NCBI RefSeq assembly: GCF_014199335.1
Contig: NZ_JACIJI010000002.1
Coordinates: 62,001 to 126,000, forward strand
DNA length: 64,000 nucleotides
Direction of reading: 5' to 3'
Origin: Stakelama sediminis
Lineage (GTDB): Bacteria > Pseudomonadota > Alphaproteobacteria > Sphingomonadales > Sphingomonadaceae
Position numbers and translations under genes: made by a program. This document shows positions 49,155 through 58,454 of this stretch, in pieces (the stretch's first letter is position 1; each line of letters starts with the position of its first letter). The notes under the pieces are model-generated. The model ran no database searches. It had not been told where the DNA came from and was given only the letters and a program-made list of their open reading frames with translations.

Positions 49155-50097
49155 GGTCCGCGCGTACCAGATTCCAGCCATTGTCCGTATGCAGCGCCCG
49201 CACTCCGAGCAGCGGTGCGACGCGCGGTACGATCGTTGCAGCGTCGCCGTTTATGGCAAGTGTGCCGGTAAAGCGGCTGTCGGCCAGCGTCGGATCGACC
49301 TGGATCGGCGTGCCCAGACTGCGTGCCATATCCTGTGCGACGCGTTGCAGCGATGCGTTATTGAAGACCAGCGTGCCATGTCGCCAGCTTCCCACCGAAT
49401 CGCCGGTGACGCTGCTCAGGATTGCCCGGCTGTCGCTAACGGTGAGCGCATGGCCCGCATCGACGCGGATCGCCTGCCCTCCGGGGTCGTACATCACCGC
49501 TCCGCTGGCAACCGACACGCGCAGGGGGCCTTTGTCCTTCACCACGTCGAATACCGTACCGATATCGACAAGGCGGGCATTCCCGGCCTGAACCGTAAAG
49601 GGCCGAGCAGCGTCGTGATGCACGCGGAACAGTGCTTCGCCCCGTTCGATCGTCACGGTGCGGGAATCGGCGCTGACCGTCAGCCTTGTTCCGCCGTTGA
49701 GCGCAATGCGGGTGCCGTCGGCAAGCTGGACGGTGCGGTGCTTGCCGGGGCCGGTTTCGACGAGGCGGGTTGCGGGAGCCTGTTCGAACCGGCCGATCCC
49801 GACGGCCAGCGCAGCGCAGGCCGCGACCGCTCCCGCCGCGCCAATCCAGCGCAGCACGCCGCGTCGCGGGTGCTCTTGCTGATATGGCTGGAGGTCGGGA
49901 ACCGGTTCGGCCGGAACGGCGAACAGCGCGCCGATATCCTCATCCATGTCGCACGTGGCATCATAAGCAGCGCTGTGCTGAGGATCGCTTTCCAGCCATT
50001 CGGTAAAACCGTCCCAGTCCGCGAAATCGGGATCGCGCAGACGGATCGCCCAGTGCCGGGCGGCCTCCAGGGCATCAGGGGAGAAAACGTTGCTCAT
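49141..50097 (-). CDS. fecR: FecR-family anti-sigma factor
   Basis: A 318-residue inner-membrane regulator that relays the receptor signal to the ECF sigma factor. The cytoplasmic N-terminus has the DUF4880-like ARHWAIRLRDPDFADWDGFT and WLESDPQHSAAYD. One membrane segment (about 81-100) follows. The periplasmic FecR domain contains VQLADGTRIALNGGTRLTVS and GEALFRVHHD. It lies between the sigma gene and the receptor. Confidence 0.94.
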   Translation of the reverse strand: MSNVFSPDALEAARHWAIRLRDPDFADWDGFTEWLESDPQHSAAYDATCDMDEDIGALFAVPAEPVPDLQPYQQEHPRRGVLRWIGAAGAVAACAALAVGIGRFEQAPATRLVETGPGKHRTVQLADGTRIALNGGTRLTVSADSRTVTIERGEALFRVHHDAARPFTVQAGNARLVDIGTVFDVVKDKGPLRVSVASGAVMYDPGGQAIRVDAGHALTVSDSRAILSSVTGDSVGSWRHGTLVFNNASLQRVAQDMARSLGTPIQVDPTLADSRFTGTLAINGDAATIVPRVAPLLGVRALHTDNGWNLVRADHAAP

Positions 50098-50130
50098 CGT
50101 GGTTGCTCTGACAGGACGAAGCCGTGGCGC

Positions 50131-50643
50131 CTATTCCGCATCGAATTTCTCCTGAAGCCGGGCAAGCGCGCGATAGGCCTTCTGCAAATCCTTCTCCACG
50201 GTACTCACGCTGATACCCAGTTCGCTCGCGATATGCGCCTGGGTAACACCGTCGATCCGGAAGCGGCGAAACACGGTTTCCACGCGCGGCCCCAGCGCAG
50301 AAAGCGTGGCTTCCGCCTGACGCAGTCTTTCCCGCGCGATCAGCAATTGCTCGCCCCCGGGCGCTGCATCAGCGGCGCCGGGTCCGTCCTGCCAGTCCTG
50401 TTCGCGCCGCACCCGGCTGGTGCGTGCGCGATACCGGTCGCGCATCAGATTTTCGGCGGCACGATAGAGATAGGAAAGGGGTTCCTGTACCGGCCCGCCG
50501 GGAAGCGCGTGGATACGTTGCCACAGTTCCTGAACCAGATCTTCGGCTTCATCGCCCGCACCGCGCGCGGTCAGGAAACGGATCAGCCGCATCCTGTTGT
50601 CGAGCAATATTCTGCCGAGACCGTCCTGCGCGTCGCGATCCAT
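50131..50643 (-). CDS. FecI-type ECF sigma factor
   Basis: A 170-residue sigma-70 family protein. Region 2 has DEAEDLVQELWQRIHAL and LYRAAENLMRDRYR. Region 4 ends with the HTH VTQAHIASELGISVSTVEKD. It sits 33 bases upstream of fecR. It should direct transcription of the receptor (and possibly autotransporter) genes when the receptor binds its ligand. Confidence 0.94.
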   Translation of the reverse strand: MDRDAQDGLGRILLDNRMRLIRFLTARGAGDEAEDLVQELWQRIHALPGGPVQEPLSYLYRAAENLMRDRYRARTSRVRREQDWQDGPGAADAAPGGEQLLIARERLRQAEATLSALGPRVETVFRRFRIDGVTQAHIASELGISVSTVEKDLQKAYRALARLQEKFDAE

Positions 50644-50838
50644 GGCGGCTCCATCGCCTGTCGGGCGACCAATGGCAATGGCGTGGTATGAAATTAGGAT
50701 GCGGTTGGAACGGAAGCGGGGATCAGGTCAGCGTTAAAGTTCGGCACCGCTTGGACGTAGCACGATTGCCCACAATCAGAAGGCATCGTTGGCTCCCATA
50801 AACGCGGGGATTCCTGACGGTCTTCGGAAAAATACGGT

Positions 50839-51618
50839 TCATGCCGCATCCGTCGGCTCCAGTGCGACCAGTCTGAAATCCCCGCGTTCGACTTCGCTCA
50901 CCGTATGCTGCGTAAAACATAGCGGCCCGTCATCGGGGTGTTCGAACCGTCGCAAACCACCTTCGCGCGCAAGCACGGTCTGGCGCTCCCATGCACTGTC
51001 AAAATCCTCGCTGTTGGCACGGAGCCATGCCACGATGCCGGTCACGCGCGGATCGTTCAGAACGCGGCCATAGTCGCGGCGGAATTCCGCCAGAACACGG
51101 ATGCAGCGGTCGGTCCAGTCAGGCAAAAGAGTGCGCGCCTGCGGACGGGTAAAGATGTAGCGCAGCAGATTAGGCTGGTCACCTTCGTCGAACAGCCCGA
51201 CGAACAGACGTCGCGCTGCCGCATTGGCGCAGCATATCGTCCATGCCGCATCCAGCCCGTAGGCGGGCCAGCTCAGCCCCTGCACCAGCGCGATAATCGC
51301 CGGGGGCGCATCGGTCGTCGCTTTCGAAAAGGGATCGGCGGGATCGTGACGCCCGGCCAGAGTGAAAAGATAGGACCGTTCCGCTCGCGTCAGGGTAAGT
51401 CCATCGGCAAGCCGCGCGACCGTTTCAGCCGATGGCCGCACCTCTCGTCCCTGCTCGATCCATGCCACCCACGTCGTCCCGATACCGGCGCGTGCCGCCA
51501 GTTCCTCGCGACGCAGCCCGGGCGTGCGGCGACGGCGGCCTGGCATATCAGGTGCGATGCTTTCCCTTCGGGCACGCACAAAGCTACCCAGTGTTTTGCG
51601 GCGAGACTCATCCAGCAT
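50839..51618 (-). CDS. XRE-family regulator with MmyB-like ligand domain
   Basis: A 259-residue regulator. The N-terminal HTH (RRTPGLRREELAARAGIGTT, then VAWIEQGREVRPSAETVARL) is followed by an MmyB-type ligand-binding domain (GLSWPAYGLDAAWTICCANA to FRRDYGRV). A TATAAT box (51631-51626) lies so close that the ATG at 51618 may be at the transcript 5' end; ATG 51627 is the alternative. It is divergent from a methyltransferase gene it probably regulates. Confidence 0.9.
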   Translation of the reverse strand: MLDESRRKTLGSFVRARRESIAPDMPGRRRRTPGLRREELAARAGIGTTWVAWIEQGREVRPSAETVARLADGLTLTRAERSYLFTLAGRHDPADPFSKATTDAPPAIIALVQGLSWPAYGLDAAWTICCANAAARRLFVGLFDEGDQPNLLRYIFTRPQARTLLPDWTDRCIRVLAEFRRDYGRVLNDPRVTGIVAWLRANSEDFDSAWERQTVLAREGGLRRFEHPDDGPLCFTQHTVSEVERGDFRLVALEPTDAA

Positions 51619-51625
51619 GGAATAC

Positions 51626-51659
51626 ATTATAACAGGATAAAAATGTCTATTGTAACAGG
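51626..51659. promoter_or_regulatory. direct-repeat operator in XRE/methyltransferase gap
   Basis: ATTATAACAGG (51626-51636) and ATTGTAACAGG (51649-51659) match at 10 of 11 bases and are spaced 23 bases start to start, about two helical turns. The first overlaps the -10 box of the regulator gene. Binding by the XRE protein is inferred. Confidence 0.5.
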
Positions 51660-51697
51660 GTAAGTGGCGACGCACAGAGTCGGGCAAGGAGAACCCG

Positions 51698-52471
51698 ATG
51701 ACCCGCAAACACAACAGTATCGTGCGAAGCCAGTTTGGTGCAGGGGCGACCGATTATGTCACCAGCACCGCTCATGCTCAGGGCGCCGACCTTCAGCGGA
51801 TAGCCGCTGTCGCCGCGATCCATCGACCACGCCATGCGCTTGATCTTGGGTGTGGTGGAGGACATGTCGCCTATGCCATGGCGCCTCATGCGGAGGAGGT
51901 AACCGCGACTGATCTGTCCCCTGAAATGCTGGCGGTGGTAGAGACAGAGGCGGCACGGCGCGGCCTGAGCAATATCCGCACCATCTGCGCCCCGGCCGAA
52001 GCGTTGCCTTTCGCCGATGCGAGTTTTGATATGGTGGCGTGCCGTTTTTCCGCCCATCACTGGCATGATGTGCCTGCCGGCCTGAATGAAGCACGGCGGG
52101 TGTTGCGCCCCGGCGGGCAGGCGATATTTGCCGATGTGATCGCGCCGCCTCCTGCGGCCGCCGATACGCATCTTCAGGCGGTCGAACTGCTGCGCGACCC
52201 ATCGCATGTACGGGACTATAGCGAAGCGGAATGGAGCGCGATGCTGGAGCGCGCAGGATTTGTCACAGGCGCTGTCGGCAAAGGCCGTCTGCGCATGGAG
52301 TTTCGTGACTGGACCGCGCGCATGCGCACGTCCGAAGATCGTGCCGCAGCCATCCGTATCTTACAGAATCTGGCCAGCAGCGACGTCAGCAGCCATTTTG
52401 CAATCGAGGAAGATGGCTCGTTCACCATCGATACCATTGTGATCGAAGCAGTCAGCCCTGCTGCCGCCTGA
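51698..52471 (+). CDS. class I SAM-dependent methyltransferase
   Basis: A 257-residue UbiE/COQ5-like small-molecule methyltransferase. Motif I ALDLGCGGGHVAYAM is near residue 45, followed by EVTATDLSPEMLAVVE and FDMVACRFSAHHW, then EARRVLRPGGQAIFADV. The acceptor is unknown. An AAGGAGAA ribosome site precedes the ATG. The divergent MmyB-like regulator probably controls it. Confidence 0.9.
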   Translation: MTRKHNSIVRSQFGAGATDYVTSTAHAQGADLQRIAAVAAIHRPRHALDLGCGGGHVAYAMAPHAEEVTATDLSPEMLAVVETEAARRGLSNIRTICAPAEALPFADASFDMVACRFSAHHWHDVPAGLNEARRVLRPGGQAIFADVIAPPPAAADTHLQAVELLRDPSHVRDYSEAEWSAMLERAGFVTGAVGKGRLRMEFRDWTARMRTSEDRAAAIRILQNLASSDVSSHFAIEEDGSFTIDTIVIEAVSPAAA

Positions 52472-52599
52472 AGGAGGTCGGGATAGGCTGAATCAGGTTG
52501 GCCGAGCTTCGTTCAAAATCGATCGGGTTGAGGCAATCCATGATCGATGGGCTATCATGAGCTGATCGCGGTCGAGCGAGTGCGGCGCATCCTGATCGT

Positions 52600-52713
52600 C
52601 ATTTTCGCGGCACTTATTTTGGCGATGTCGACTATCATACCCGGACGTCATTCAATATTGCGGCGCTGGGTGTGATTCTGGTTTTGATCGCGCTTTATGC
52701 GACATGGTGGTGA
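52600..52713 (+). pseudogene. possible C-terminal fragment of a membrane transporter
   Basis: A 37-codon frame without start (HFRGTYFGDVDYHTRTSFNI, then AALGVILVLIALYATWW) ends 6 bases before dgoK. The hydrophobic end resembles the last helix of a sugar or solute transporter. An overlapping frame upstream also codes for a short hydrophobic stretch, as in a frameshifted relic. Weak evidence. Confidence 0.3.
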
Positions 52714-52719
52714 GGTAGG

Positions 52720-53583
52720 ATGGCGCAATTGCTGGCGATTGACTGGGGCACCACCAACCGGCGGGTATATGTGCTGGACGCGAACGGGGCTGTACTGGCC
52801 ACGGATCGCGACGATCGCGGCATGCTGGCCATGGAAGGACGCGATTACGGCGCCGAACTGGATGTGCTGCGGGGGCGGTATGGCGACTTGCCGGTCCTGA
52901 TCGCGGGCATGGCGGGGGCGAACCGCGGATGGCGGGAGGCGGCCTATCGCAGCTGTCCTGCCGGGATTGCCGAGCTTGCCGAAAGCATTTGCTGGATGGA
53001 GCCGGGGCGTACCGGCATCGTGCCGGGGGTTTCTTTCGACAGCGGCGAACGTGCAGATGTGATGCGCGGTGAGGAGGTGCAGGTGCTGGGGGCGGTGCAG
53101 GCCGGTATGGCCGAACCCGATGCGCTGCTCTGCCAGCCGGGAACGCATTGCAAATGGGTGGAGATGGCCATGGGGCGCATCGCTGCTTTTACCACTGCCA
53201 TGACCGGCGAACTGTTCGCGCTGCTGCGTCGTGACAGCATATTGTCCGGCACGATCGCCGGTACGGTCACCGATGGCGAGGCGTTTCGTCATGGTGTCGC
53301 GCAGGCACGTCGCGGCGACCTGCTCGCCAATCTGTTCGGCGTGCGCGCGGGCGTATTGCTGGGTAAGCGCGATGCCGAAGAAAGTGCGTCCTATGCCAGC
53401 GGCCTGCTGATCGGCGCCGATGTCGCTGCGCGACCGCTGGACCGTCCCGTTACCATCCTTGCCGATCCTGAACTCGGCGGCCTGTATGCCACGGCAATCG
53501 AACTGTGCGGCGGCACCGGCAGGATCGCCGACAGCCATACGGCATTCGTGGCGGGCATCACCGCAATATGGAGAGCTTTATGA
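52720..53583 (+). CDS. dgoK: 2-dehydro-3-deoxygalactonokinase
   Basis: Phosphorylates 2-keto-3-deoxygalactonate in galactonate (De Ley-Doudoroff) breakdown. The 287-residue protein begins LLAIDWGTTNRRVYVLDANG and carries LCQPGTHCKWVEM and SGLLIGADVAA, typical of the DgoK family. It overlaps the aldolase gene by four bases (ATGA). Confidence 0.93.
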   Translation: MAQLLAIDWGTTNRRVYVLDANGAVLATDRDDRGMLAMEGRDYGAELDVLRGRYGDLPVLIAGMAGANRGWREAAYRSCPAGIAELAESICWMEPGRTGIVPGVSFDSGERADVMRGEEVQVLGAVQAGMAEPDALLCQPGTHCKWVEMAMGRIAAFTTAMTGELFALLRRDSILSGTIAGTVTDGEAFRHGVAQARRGDLLANLFGVRAGVLLGKRDAEESASYASGLLIGADVAARPLDRPVTILADPELGGLYATAIELCGGTGRIADSHTAFVAGITAIWRAL

Positions 53584-54197
53584 CGACGTCCCGCGATTTT
53601 GCGACCGCCTTTGCCCGGTGTCCGCTGGTCGCCATCCTGCGCGGGGTACATCCCGATGAGGTGGTGCAGGTGGGCATGGTGCTGGTCGAGGCGGGATTTA
53701 CGCTGATCGAGGTGCCGCTCAATTCGCCCGAACCGATCAGGTCCATCGGGCTGCTGGCAGAGGCGGTGGGCGACCGGGCTATGGTCGGCGCAGGCACCGT
53801 GCTGAATGTCGAAGAGGTGGAAGCAGTTGCCGGAGCGGGCGGTCGGATCATCGTCTCCCCCAACGTAAATACTGAGGTCATTCGTGCAACCAGGGCGCAG
53901 GGCCTGACCTCGCTGCCGGGCTATTTTACGCCGTCCGAGGCGTTTGCGGCACTGGCGGCAGGTGCTGACGCACTGAAGCTGTTCCCCGCGGAAGCGGCAA
54001 GCCCGTCCGTGCTGAAAGCCCAGTCGGCGGTGCTGCCAAAGGGTACGCGCAAGCTGGTGGTCGGCGGTATCTCCTCGGACAATATGCAACCCTGGCGCGA
54101 TGCCGGCGCAGACGGCTTCGGTATCGGTTCCGCCCTCTACAAATCCGGCAAGACTATCGAGGCAATCCGCGATGACGCGAAACGCTTCATCGGCTGA
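53580..54197 (+). CDS. dgoA: 2-dehydro-3-deoxy-6-phosphogalactonate aldolase
   Basis: Cleaves KDPGal to pyruvate and glyceraldehyde-3-phosphate. It is 205 residues of the KDPG/KDPGal aldolase family: CPLVAILRGVHPDEVVQVG, IEVPLNSPEP, and the Schiff-base lysine in ALKLFPAEAASPSVLKAQ. The IEVPLNSP text favours DgoA over Eda (IEVTLRTP-like). Eda is not found elsewhere in the window. Confidence 0.92.
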   Translation: MTTSRDFATAFARCPLVAILRGVHPDEVVQVGMVLVEAGFTLIEVPLNSPEPIRSIGLLAEAVGDRAMVGAGTVLNVEEVEAVAGAGGRIIVSPNVNTEVIRATRAQGLTSLPGYFTPSEAFAALAAGADALKLFPAEAASPSVLKAQSAVLPKGTRKLVVGGISSDNMQPWRDAGADGFGIGSALYKSGKTIEAIRDDAKRFIG

Positions 54198-54563
54198 ATC
54201 AGCTTTATTGAGACGTTGCCACAAGGGGGATGAGGGCTGCCCGCTGGCGCGTAGCGTGATGCTGTGCGCTGCAGCGTGCTCGACCCTGTCGGCGCGTTTG
54301 TCCGGTTTTCTGATTCACCGGCAAGTATCGGCTGAAATAGGATTTTTACAGCAGCAGGATGCGCGACGGATGGGGCGTCTGATGTGCGGAGTTACGGCCA
54401 TTTCGCATCACCGGTGTCCGGTCTTTCGCACATATCAGAGGAAGATTTCATTAAAAATTCAATAAAAACAACGCACTATTGATGATTTTCTCCTGCTCCC
54501 AGCGCCATTTAGCGTGAACCGCGACGAGCCCGAACAGGGCTATGTCGATCGGGAGAGGAGTAT
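54198..54563. other. intergenic region dgoA-dctA
   Basis: About 365 bases without a gene. A/T-rich sequence at 54445-54485 may hold the dctA promoter. I looked for a sigma-54 GG-N10-GC site, expected for DctD control, and found no convincing one. An AGAGGAG ribosome site ends the region. Confidence 0.4.
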
Positions 54564-55874
54564 ATGGCGAGCATCAGCGTATCCGGAGACGCAACCCCTG
54601 TCAGGCGCATGCCCTGGTACCGGCATTTATATGCCCAGGTGCTGGTCGCAATCGTGCTTGGTGCGCTGATCGGCTATTTCTGGCCCGATACCGGCGCATC
54701 GTTGAAGCCGCTGGGCGACGGCTTCATCAAGTTGGTGAAGATGGTGATCGCGCCGATCATTTTCCTGACGGTGGTTACCGGCATCGCGGGGATGGGTGAA
54801 TTGCGCAGCGTCGGCCGCGTCGCCGCCAAGGCGTTCGGATATTTTCTCTTCTTCTCCACGCTTGCACTCATCATCGGACTGATCGTCGGCGAAGTGATTC
54901 AGCCCGGCGCGTCGATGCATATCGACCCTGCGACGCTCGATAGCGGTGCGATCGCGCATTATGCAACGGAAGCGCACAACCAATCGATCACCGGCTTCGT
55001 GCTCAACATCATTCCTACCACCCTGCTGAGCGGGCTGACCGAGGGCAGTATTCTGCAAGTGCTGTTCGTCGCCATCCTGTTCGGGATCGCGCTGGCGCTG
55101 ATCGGCGAGCAGGGCAGGCCGGTGCTGACGGTGCTCGAATCCGCAACCGCCGCCATCTTCCGGCTCGTTCATATTCTGATGAAGGCAGCCCCCATCGGGG
55201 CGTTCGGCGCCATTGCCTTCACCATCGGCAAATACGGTATCGGATCGCTGGTCGGCCTCGCCGCACTGGTCGGCACTTTCTACCTGACGGCATTGCTGTT
55301 CGTGATCCTTGTGCTGGGCACGGTTGCGCGGCTGGCGGGCTTCTCCATCTTTTCTCTGCTTGCCTATCTGAAGGCGGAACTGTTGCTGGTGCTCGGCACC
55401 TCTTCGTCCGAAGCCGCGCTGCCCGCGCTGATGGAGAAGATGGAAGAGGCCGGGTGCAGCCGGTCCGTGGTCGGTCTGGTCGTTCCCACCGGCTATTCGT
55501 TCAATCTCGACGGCACCAATATCTACATGACGCTCGCATCGCTGTTCATCGCGCAGGCGACGGGTATCCATCTGTCGCTGGGTGAGGAATTACTGCTGCT
55601 GGCGGTGGCGATGCTGAGTTCGAAAGGCGCGGCGGGCGTTACCGGAGCCGGATTCATCACGCTGGCGGCCACCCTGTCGGTGGTCCCCTCGCTGCCGGTT
55701 GCGGGCATGGCGCTGATCCTCGGCGTCGACCGGTTCATGAGCGAATGTCGCAGCCTGACCAATTTTGTCGGCAATGCGGTCGCGTGCGTCGTGGTGGCGC
55801 GCTGGGAAAATGCGCTCGACCGCGACCGGTTGCGCCTCGCCCTCGCGCGCAAAACCGCCAGCGCCAACGAATAA
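54564..55874 (+). CDS. dctA: dicarboxylate/amino acid:cation symporter (DAACS)
   Basis: Inner-membrane uptake of C4-dicarboxylates (or glutamate/aspartate). The 436-residue protein has the family signatures [19 protein letters not shown], the serine-rich [15 protein letters not shown] hairpin and [20 protein letters not shown]. The nearby DctB/DctD pair supports a dicarboxylate role. Hydrolase and porin genes follow on the same strand, with an 18-base gap to the hydrolase. Confidence 0.9.
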   Translation: MASISVSGDATPVRRMPWYRHLYAQVLVAIVLGALIGYFWPDTGASLKPLGDGFIKLVKMVIAPIIFLTVVTGIAGMGELRSVGRVAAKAFGYFLFFSTLALIIGLIVGEVIQPGASMHIDPATLDSGAIAHYATEAHNQSITGFVLNIIPTTLLSGLTEGSILQVLFVAILFGIALALIGEQGRPVLTVLESATAAIFRLVHILMKAAPIGAFGAIAFTIGKYGIGSLVGLAALVGTFYLTALLFVILVLGTVARLAGFSIFSLLAYLKAELLLVLGTSSSEAALPALMEKMEEAGCSRSVVGLVVPTGYSFNLDGTNIYMTLASLFIAQATGIHLSLGEELLLLAVAMLSSKGAAGVTGAGFITLAATLSVVPSLPVAGMALILGVDRFMSECRSLTNFVGNAVACVVVARWENALDRDRLRLALARKTASANE

Positions 55875-55892
55875 GCAAAGGAAGGATGAAAG

Positions 55893-56894
55893 GTGTTCAG
55901 GAGACATTTTCTGGCCGGGTGCGCGGCATTGGCCGCGACGGTCGCCGCATCGCCCGTGCTGGCACAGGTCAGGTCCGACAGCGTCGGTACGCCGACGGTC
56001 GTCAATCTCTGGCCCGGTTCGCCGCCGGGAAGCGGTAAGCCCAGCGGTCCCGAACGGGTGGGGCGTGAAGGCGCCGGACTGGGCGCGGTGGCGAATATCT
56101 CGACCCCGCGCATGAAGATTTACCGGCCTGCCAATCCGAACGGTACGGCGGTGCTGATCATGGGTGGCGGCGGTTATTTCCGTATCCAGATCGGACATGA
56201 GTCCGATCCTGCGGCACGCTGGTTGCTGGCACTGGGCGTCACGCCGGTCGTCCTTTATTATCGTATGCCCGCCGACGGCTGGCAACGCGATGCCCCCTTT
56301 CAGGATGCGCAGCGCGCCATGCGCCTGTTGCGGTCGCGGGCATCGGAATTCGGGATCGACCCCGACAAGATCGGCGTGATGGGCTTTTCGGCCGGTGGCC
56401 ATCTGGCCGCGATGACCGAAACGCGCTTTCGCCATGCCTGGTATCAGCCGGTCGATGCAGCGGACAAGCTTTCGTCCCGTCCCGATTTCGCGGCGCTGAT
56501 CTTTCCGGTCATTACGTTCAAACCGCCCTATGACACCACGCGGTCGAAGCGGGAGATTGTCGGCGACACGACCGATCCGGCAACGCTCAGCGCCTATTCG
56601 CCGCAGGACCATGTGACGAAGCGGACACCGCCGACCTTTCTGGCGCAGGCTGCCGACGATCCGATCGCCAATCCGCAGAACAGCATCATCATGTTCAATG
56701 CGCTGCAAAAGGCGAAAGTGCCAGCAGAACTGCACATGTTCCAGGCGGGCGGCCATGGCTTTGGCCTGGGCGTGCCGGGAACGCTTCCCGCAGCATGGCC
56801 GCGTCTGTTCACCGCATGGGCGAAACATAACGGCTTTGCCGGGGCGCCGGCGCCGAAGCCTGCCGAAAACACACAGGATGATGAGGATAATTAA
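55893..56894 (+). CDS. exported alpha/beta hydrolase (esterase-like)
   Basis: A 333-residue hydrolase with a Tat-like signal (MFRRHFLAGCAALAATVAAS). It carries the oxyanion turn LIMGGGGYF, nucleophile GFSAGGHLAAM, an Asp in AADDPIA and His in AGGHGFGLG. It fits the acetyl-esterase/xylan-esterase side of the superfamily. The GTG start is used. It is located between a transporter and a porin, so it may release a carried substrate in the periplasm. Confidence 0.85.
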   Translation: MFRRHFLAGCAALAATVAASPVLAQVRSDSVGTPTVVNLWPGSPPGSGKPSGPERVGREGAGLGAVANISTPRMKIYRPANPNGTAVLIMGGGGYFRIQIGHESDPAARWLLALGVTPVVLYYRMPADGWQRDAPFQDAQRAMRLLRSRASEFGIDPDKIGVMGFSAGGHLAAMTETRFRHAWYQPVDAADKLSSRPDFAALIFPVITFKPPYDTTRSKREIVGDTTDPATLSAYSPQDHVTKRTPPTFLAQAADDPIANPQNSIIMFNALQKAKVPAELHMFQAGGHGFGLGVPGTLPAAWPRLFTAWAKHNGFAGAPAPKPAENTQDDEDN

Positions 56895-56895
56895 G

Positions 56896-58401
56896 ATGCG
56901 AACCGGGAGGAAATGGGGACTGGCGGGTGCGGTAAGCGCCGTGGCACTGGTGATGAGCGCGGCACCGGCTTCGGCGCAGCAAACGCCGGATACTGCGGAA
57001 CTGCTCAAGCTGGTCAAGCAACAGGCGAAACAGCTTGCCGAATTGCAGGCGCGGCTGGACAAGCTGGAGGCGCAGCAGCAGCAGACCGCTTCGGCAGCCT
57101 CCGCACCGGCACCGTCGCCAGTGCCGCAGACCGCGCAACAAACACAGCAGGCCGCCGTCGACGCGCAGGTGCAAAACGCCATTCAGGACAGCAAGTCGAG
57201 CGAGCTTGCCTCGCTTCAGGCGCAGGTCGCGCAGCTTGCCGCCAACAACAAGCGTGGTGTCGATGTGCGCTGGAGGAATGGCGGACCGGAATTCCGCTCG
57301 TCGAACGGGTTCTTCACCTTCCGTCCGCGCGGCGACTTCATGCTCGATTTTTCGACTACCAGCGGCTCGCGCTATGATGATCGCAATCTGACCGGGACGG
57401 AGGTGCGCGACATCCGGCTGGGCGCGCAGGGCAATGTCGGAAAAGTGGGATACAAGGTCGATATCGGCTTTGAGGACAATTCGGTCCATGTGAAGGAGGC
57501 CTATATCTCCTACGACTTTTTCAAGTCGGGGCCGCGCGCAGCCGAACTGTTTCTGGGGCAGAAGCTCGAAGACCGTTCTATCGACGGGTCGACGACCAAG
57601 CGCCGCCTGCCGTTCATGGAACGCAATGCCGCTTCAGCGGTCGGTGCGCCGGATATCGGCTATTTCAACCTCGGCCCGCAGTTTAAGCTGTACGGCCCGA
57701 CCTGGCACGTATCGGTATCCTTCAGCGGCGATTCGATCGGCAATGGCGGCGATTACAGCGACAGCTATGCGGTGTTCGGCCGCGCACACTGGAACCCGAT
57801 CAAGGGGCAGGGCGGTTTCGTCCATGTCGGCCTGTGGGGCTGGGCGGAGCGCCTTGCCGCCGATGCCGACAGCATCAACGAAGTTCCGCATCTGGTGCAG
57901 CATTTCAACGACAATATCCGCGTTTCCGCGACGCGCATCGATGGCACCGTCGGCGATCATGCCTGGGGTGGCGAACTGGGCGGTGTGTTTCACAACCTGT
58001 ATGCGTTCGGCGAATATGCCAATCGCTATATCAGCGCGACCGACGACCCGAGTGCGCATCAGGTGGGATATTCGGTCTATGGCGGCTGGTTCATCACCGG
58101 CGAGCGGCCGGGCTTTTCAACGCGGTCGGGAATCTGGGGGACGACCAAGGTCAATGATCCCGTCACCGACGGCGGCCATGGCGCGATCTCGCTCAACGGG
58201 CGCTATGACAAATATGACTTCACCGATTCTCCGCGCGGCGGCTGGGGCGATTCCTGGACGCTGGGCGTGAACTGGTATCTCAACAACTGGGCCCGGCTGA
58301 TGCTGAACTATGTCCATTGGCGGACCGACAATCATGTGGGTTCTTACAAGGGACGCGATACCGGCGATTCCATCGGCGTCCGCAGCCAGATTTCCTTTTA
58401 G
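56896..58401 (+). CDS. OprO/OprP-type porin
   Basis: A 501-residue outer-membrane porin. Signal peptide 1-29, a coiled coil (about 32-62, LLKLVKQQAKQLAELQARLD), an Ala/Gln-rich linker, then a 16-strand barrel typical of the phosphate-selective porin O/P family (FFTFRPRGDFMLDFSTTSGS, ending RSQISF). The coiled coil may anchor or trimerise it. Substrate is unknown; the operon points to dicarboxylates or esters. ATG 56881 is a possible longer start. Confidence 0.87.
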   Translation: MRTGRKWGLAGAVSAVALVMSAAPASAQQTPDTAELLKLVKQQAKQLAELQARLDKLEAQQQQTASAASAPAPSPVPQTAQQTQQAAVDAQVQNAIQDSKSSELASLQAQVAQLAANNKRGVDVRWRNGGPEFRSSNGFFTFRPRGDFMLDFSTTSGSRYDDRNLTGTEVRDIRLGAQGNVGKVGYKVDIGFEDNSVHVKEAYISYDFFKSGPRAAELFLGQKLEDRSIDGSTTKRRLPFMERNAASAVGAPDIGYFNLGPQFKLYGPTWHVSVSFSGDSIGNGGDYSDSYAVFGRAHWNPIKGQGGFVHVGLWGWAERLAADADSINEVPHLVQHFNDNIRVSATRIDGTVGDHAWGGELGGVFHNLYAFGEYANRYISATDDPSAHQVGYSVYGGWFITGERPGFSTRSGIWGTTKVNDPVTDGGHGAISLNGRYDKYDFTDSPRGGWGDSWTLGVNWYLNNWARLMLNYVHWRTDNHVGSYKGRDTGDSIGVRSQISF

Positions 58402-58424
58402 GCCTCTCCCGGGTCAAACTCCCT

Positions 58425-58454
58425 GGGGCGTCGCGTTGGCGGCGCCCCTTTTTT
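58425..58454 (+). terminator. rho-independent terminator after porin
   Basis: GGGGCGTCGC-GTTG-GCGGCGCCCC forms a strong stem with one mismatch, followed by TTTTTT. It lies 24 bases beyond the porin stop and at the 3' end of the convergent dctD gene. Confidence 0.9.

Noticed and set aside
54198..54563. Sigma-54 promoter for dctA
   Set aside because: GG-N10-GC matches lacked the rest of the TGGCAC/TTGC consensus.
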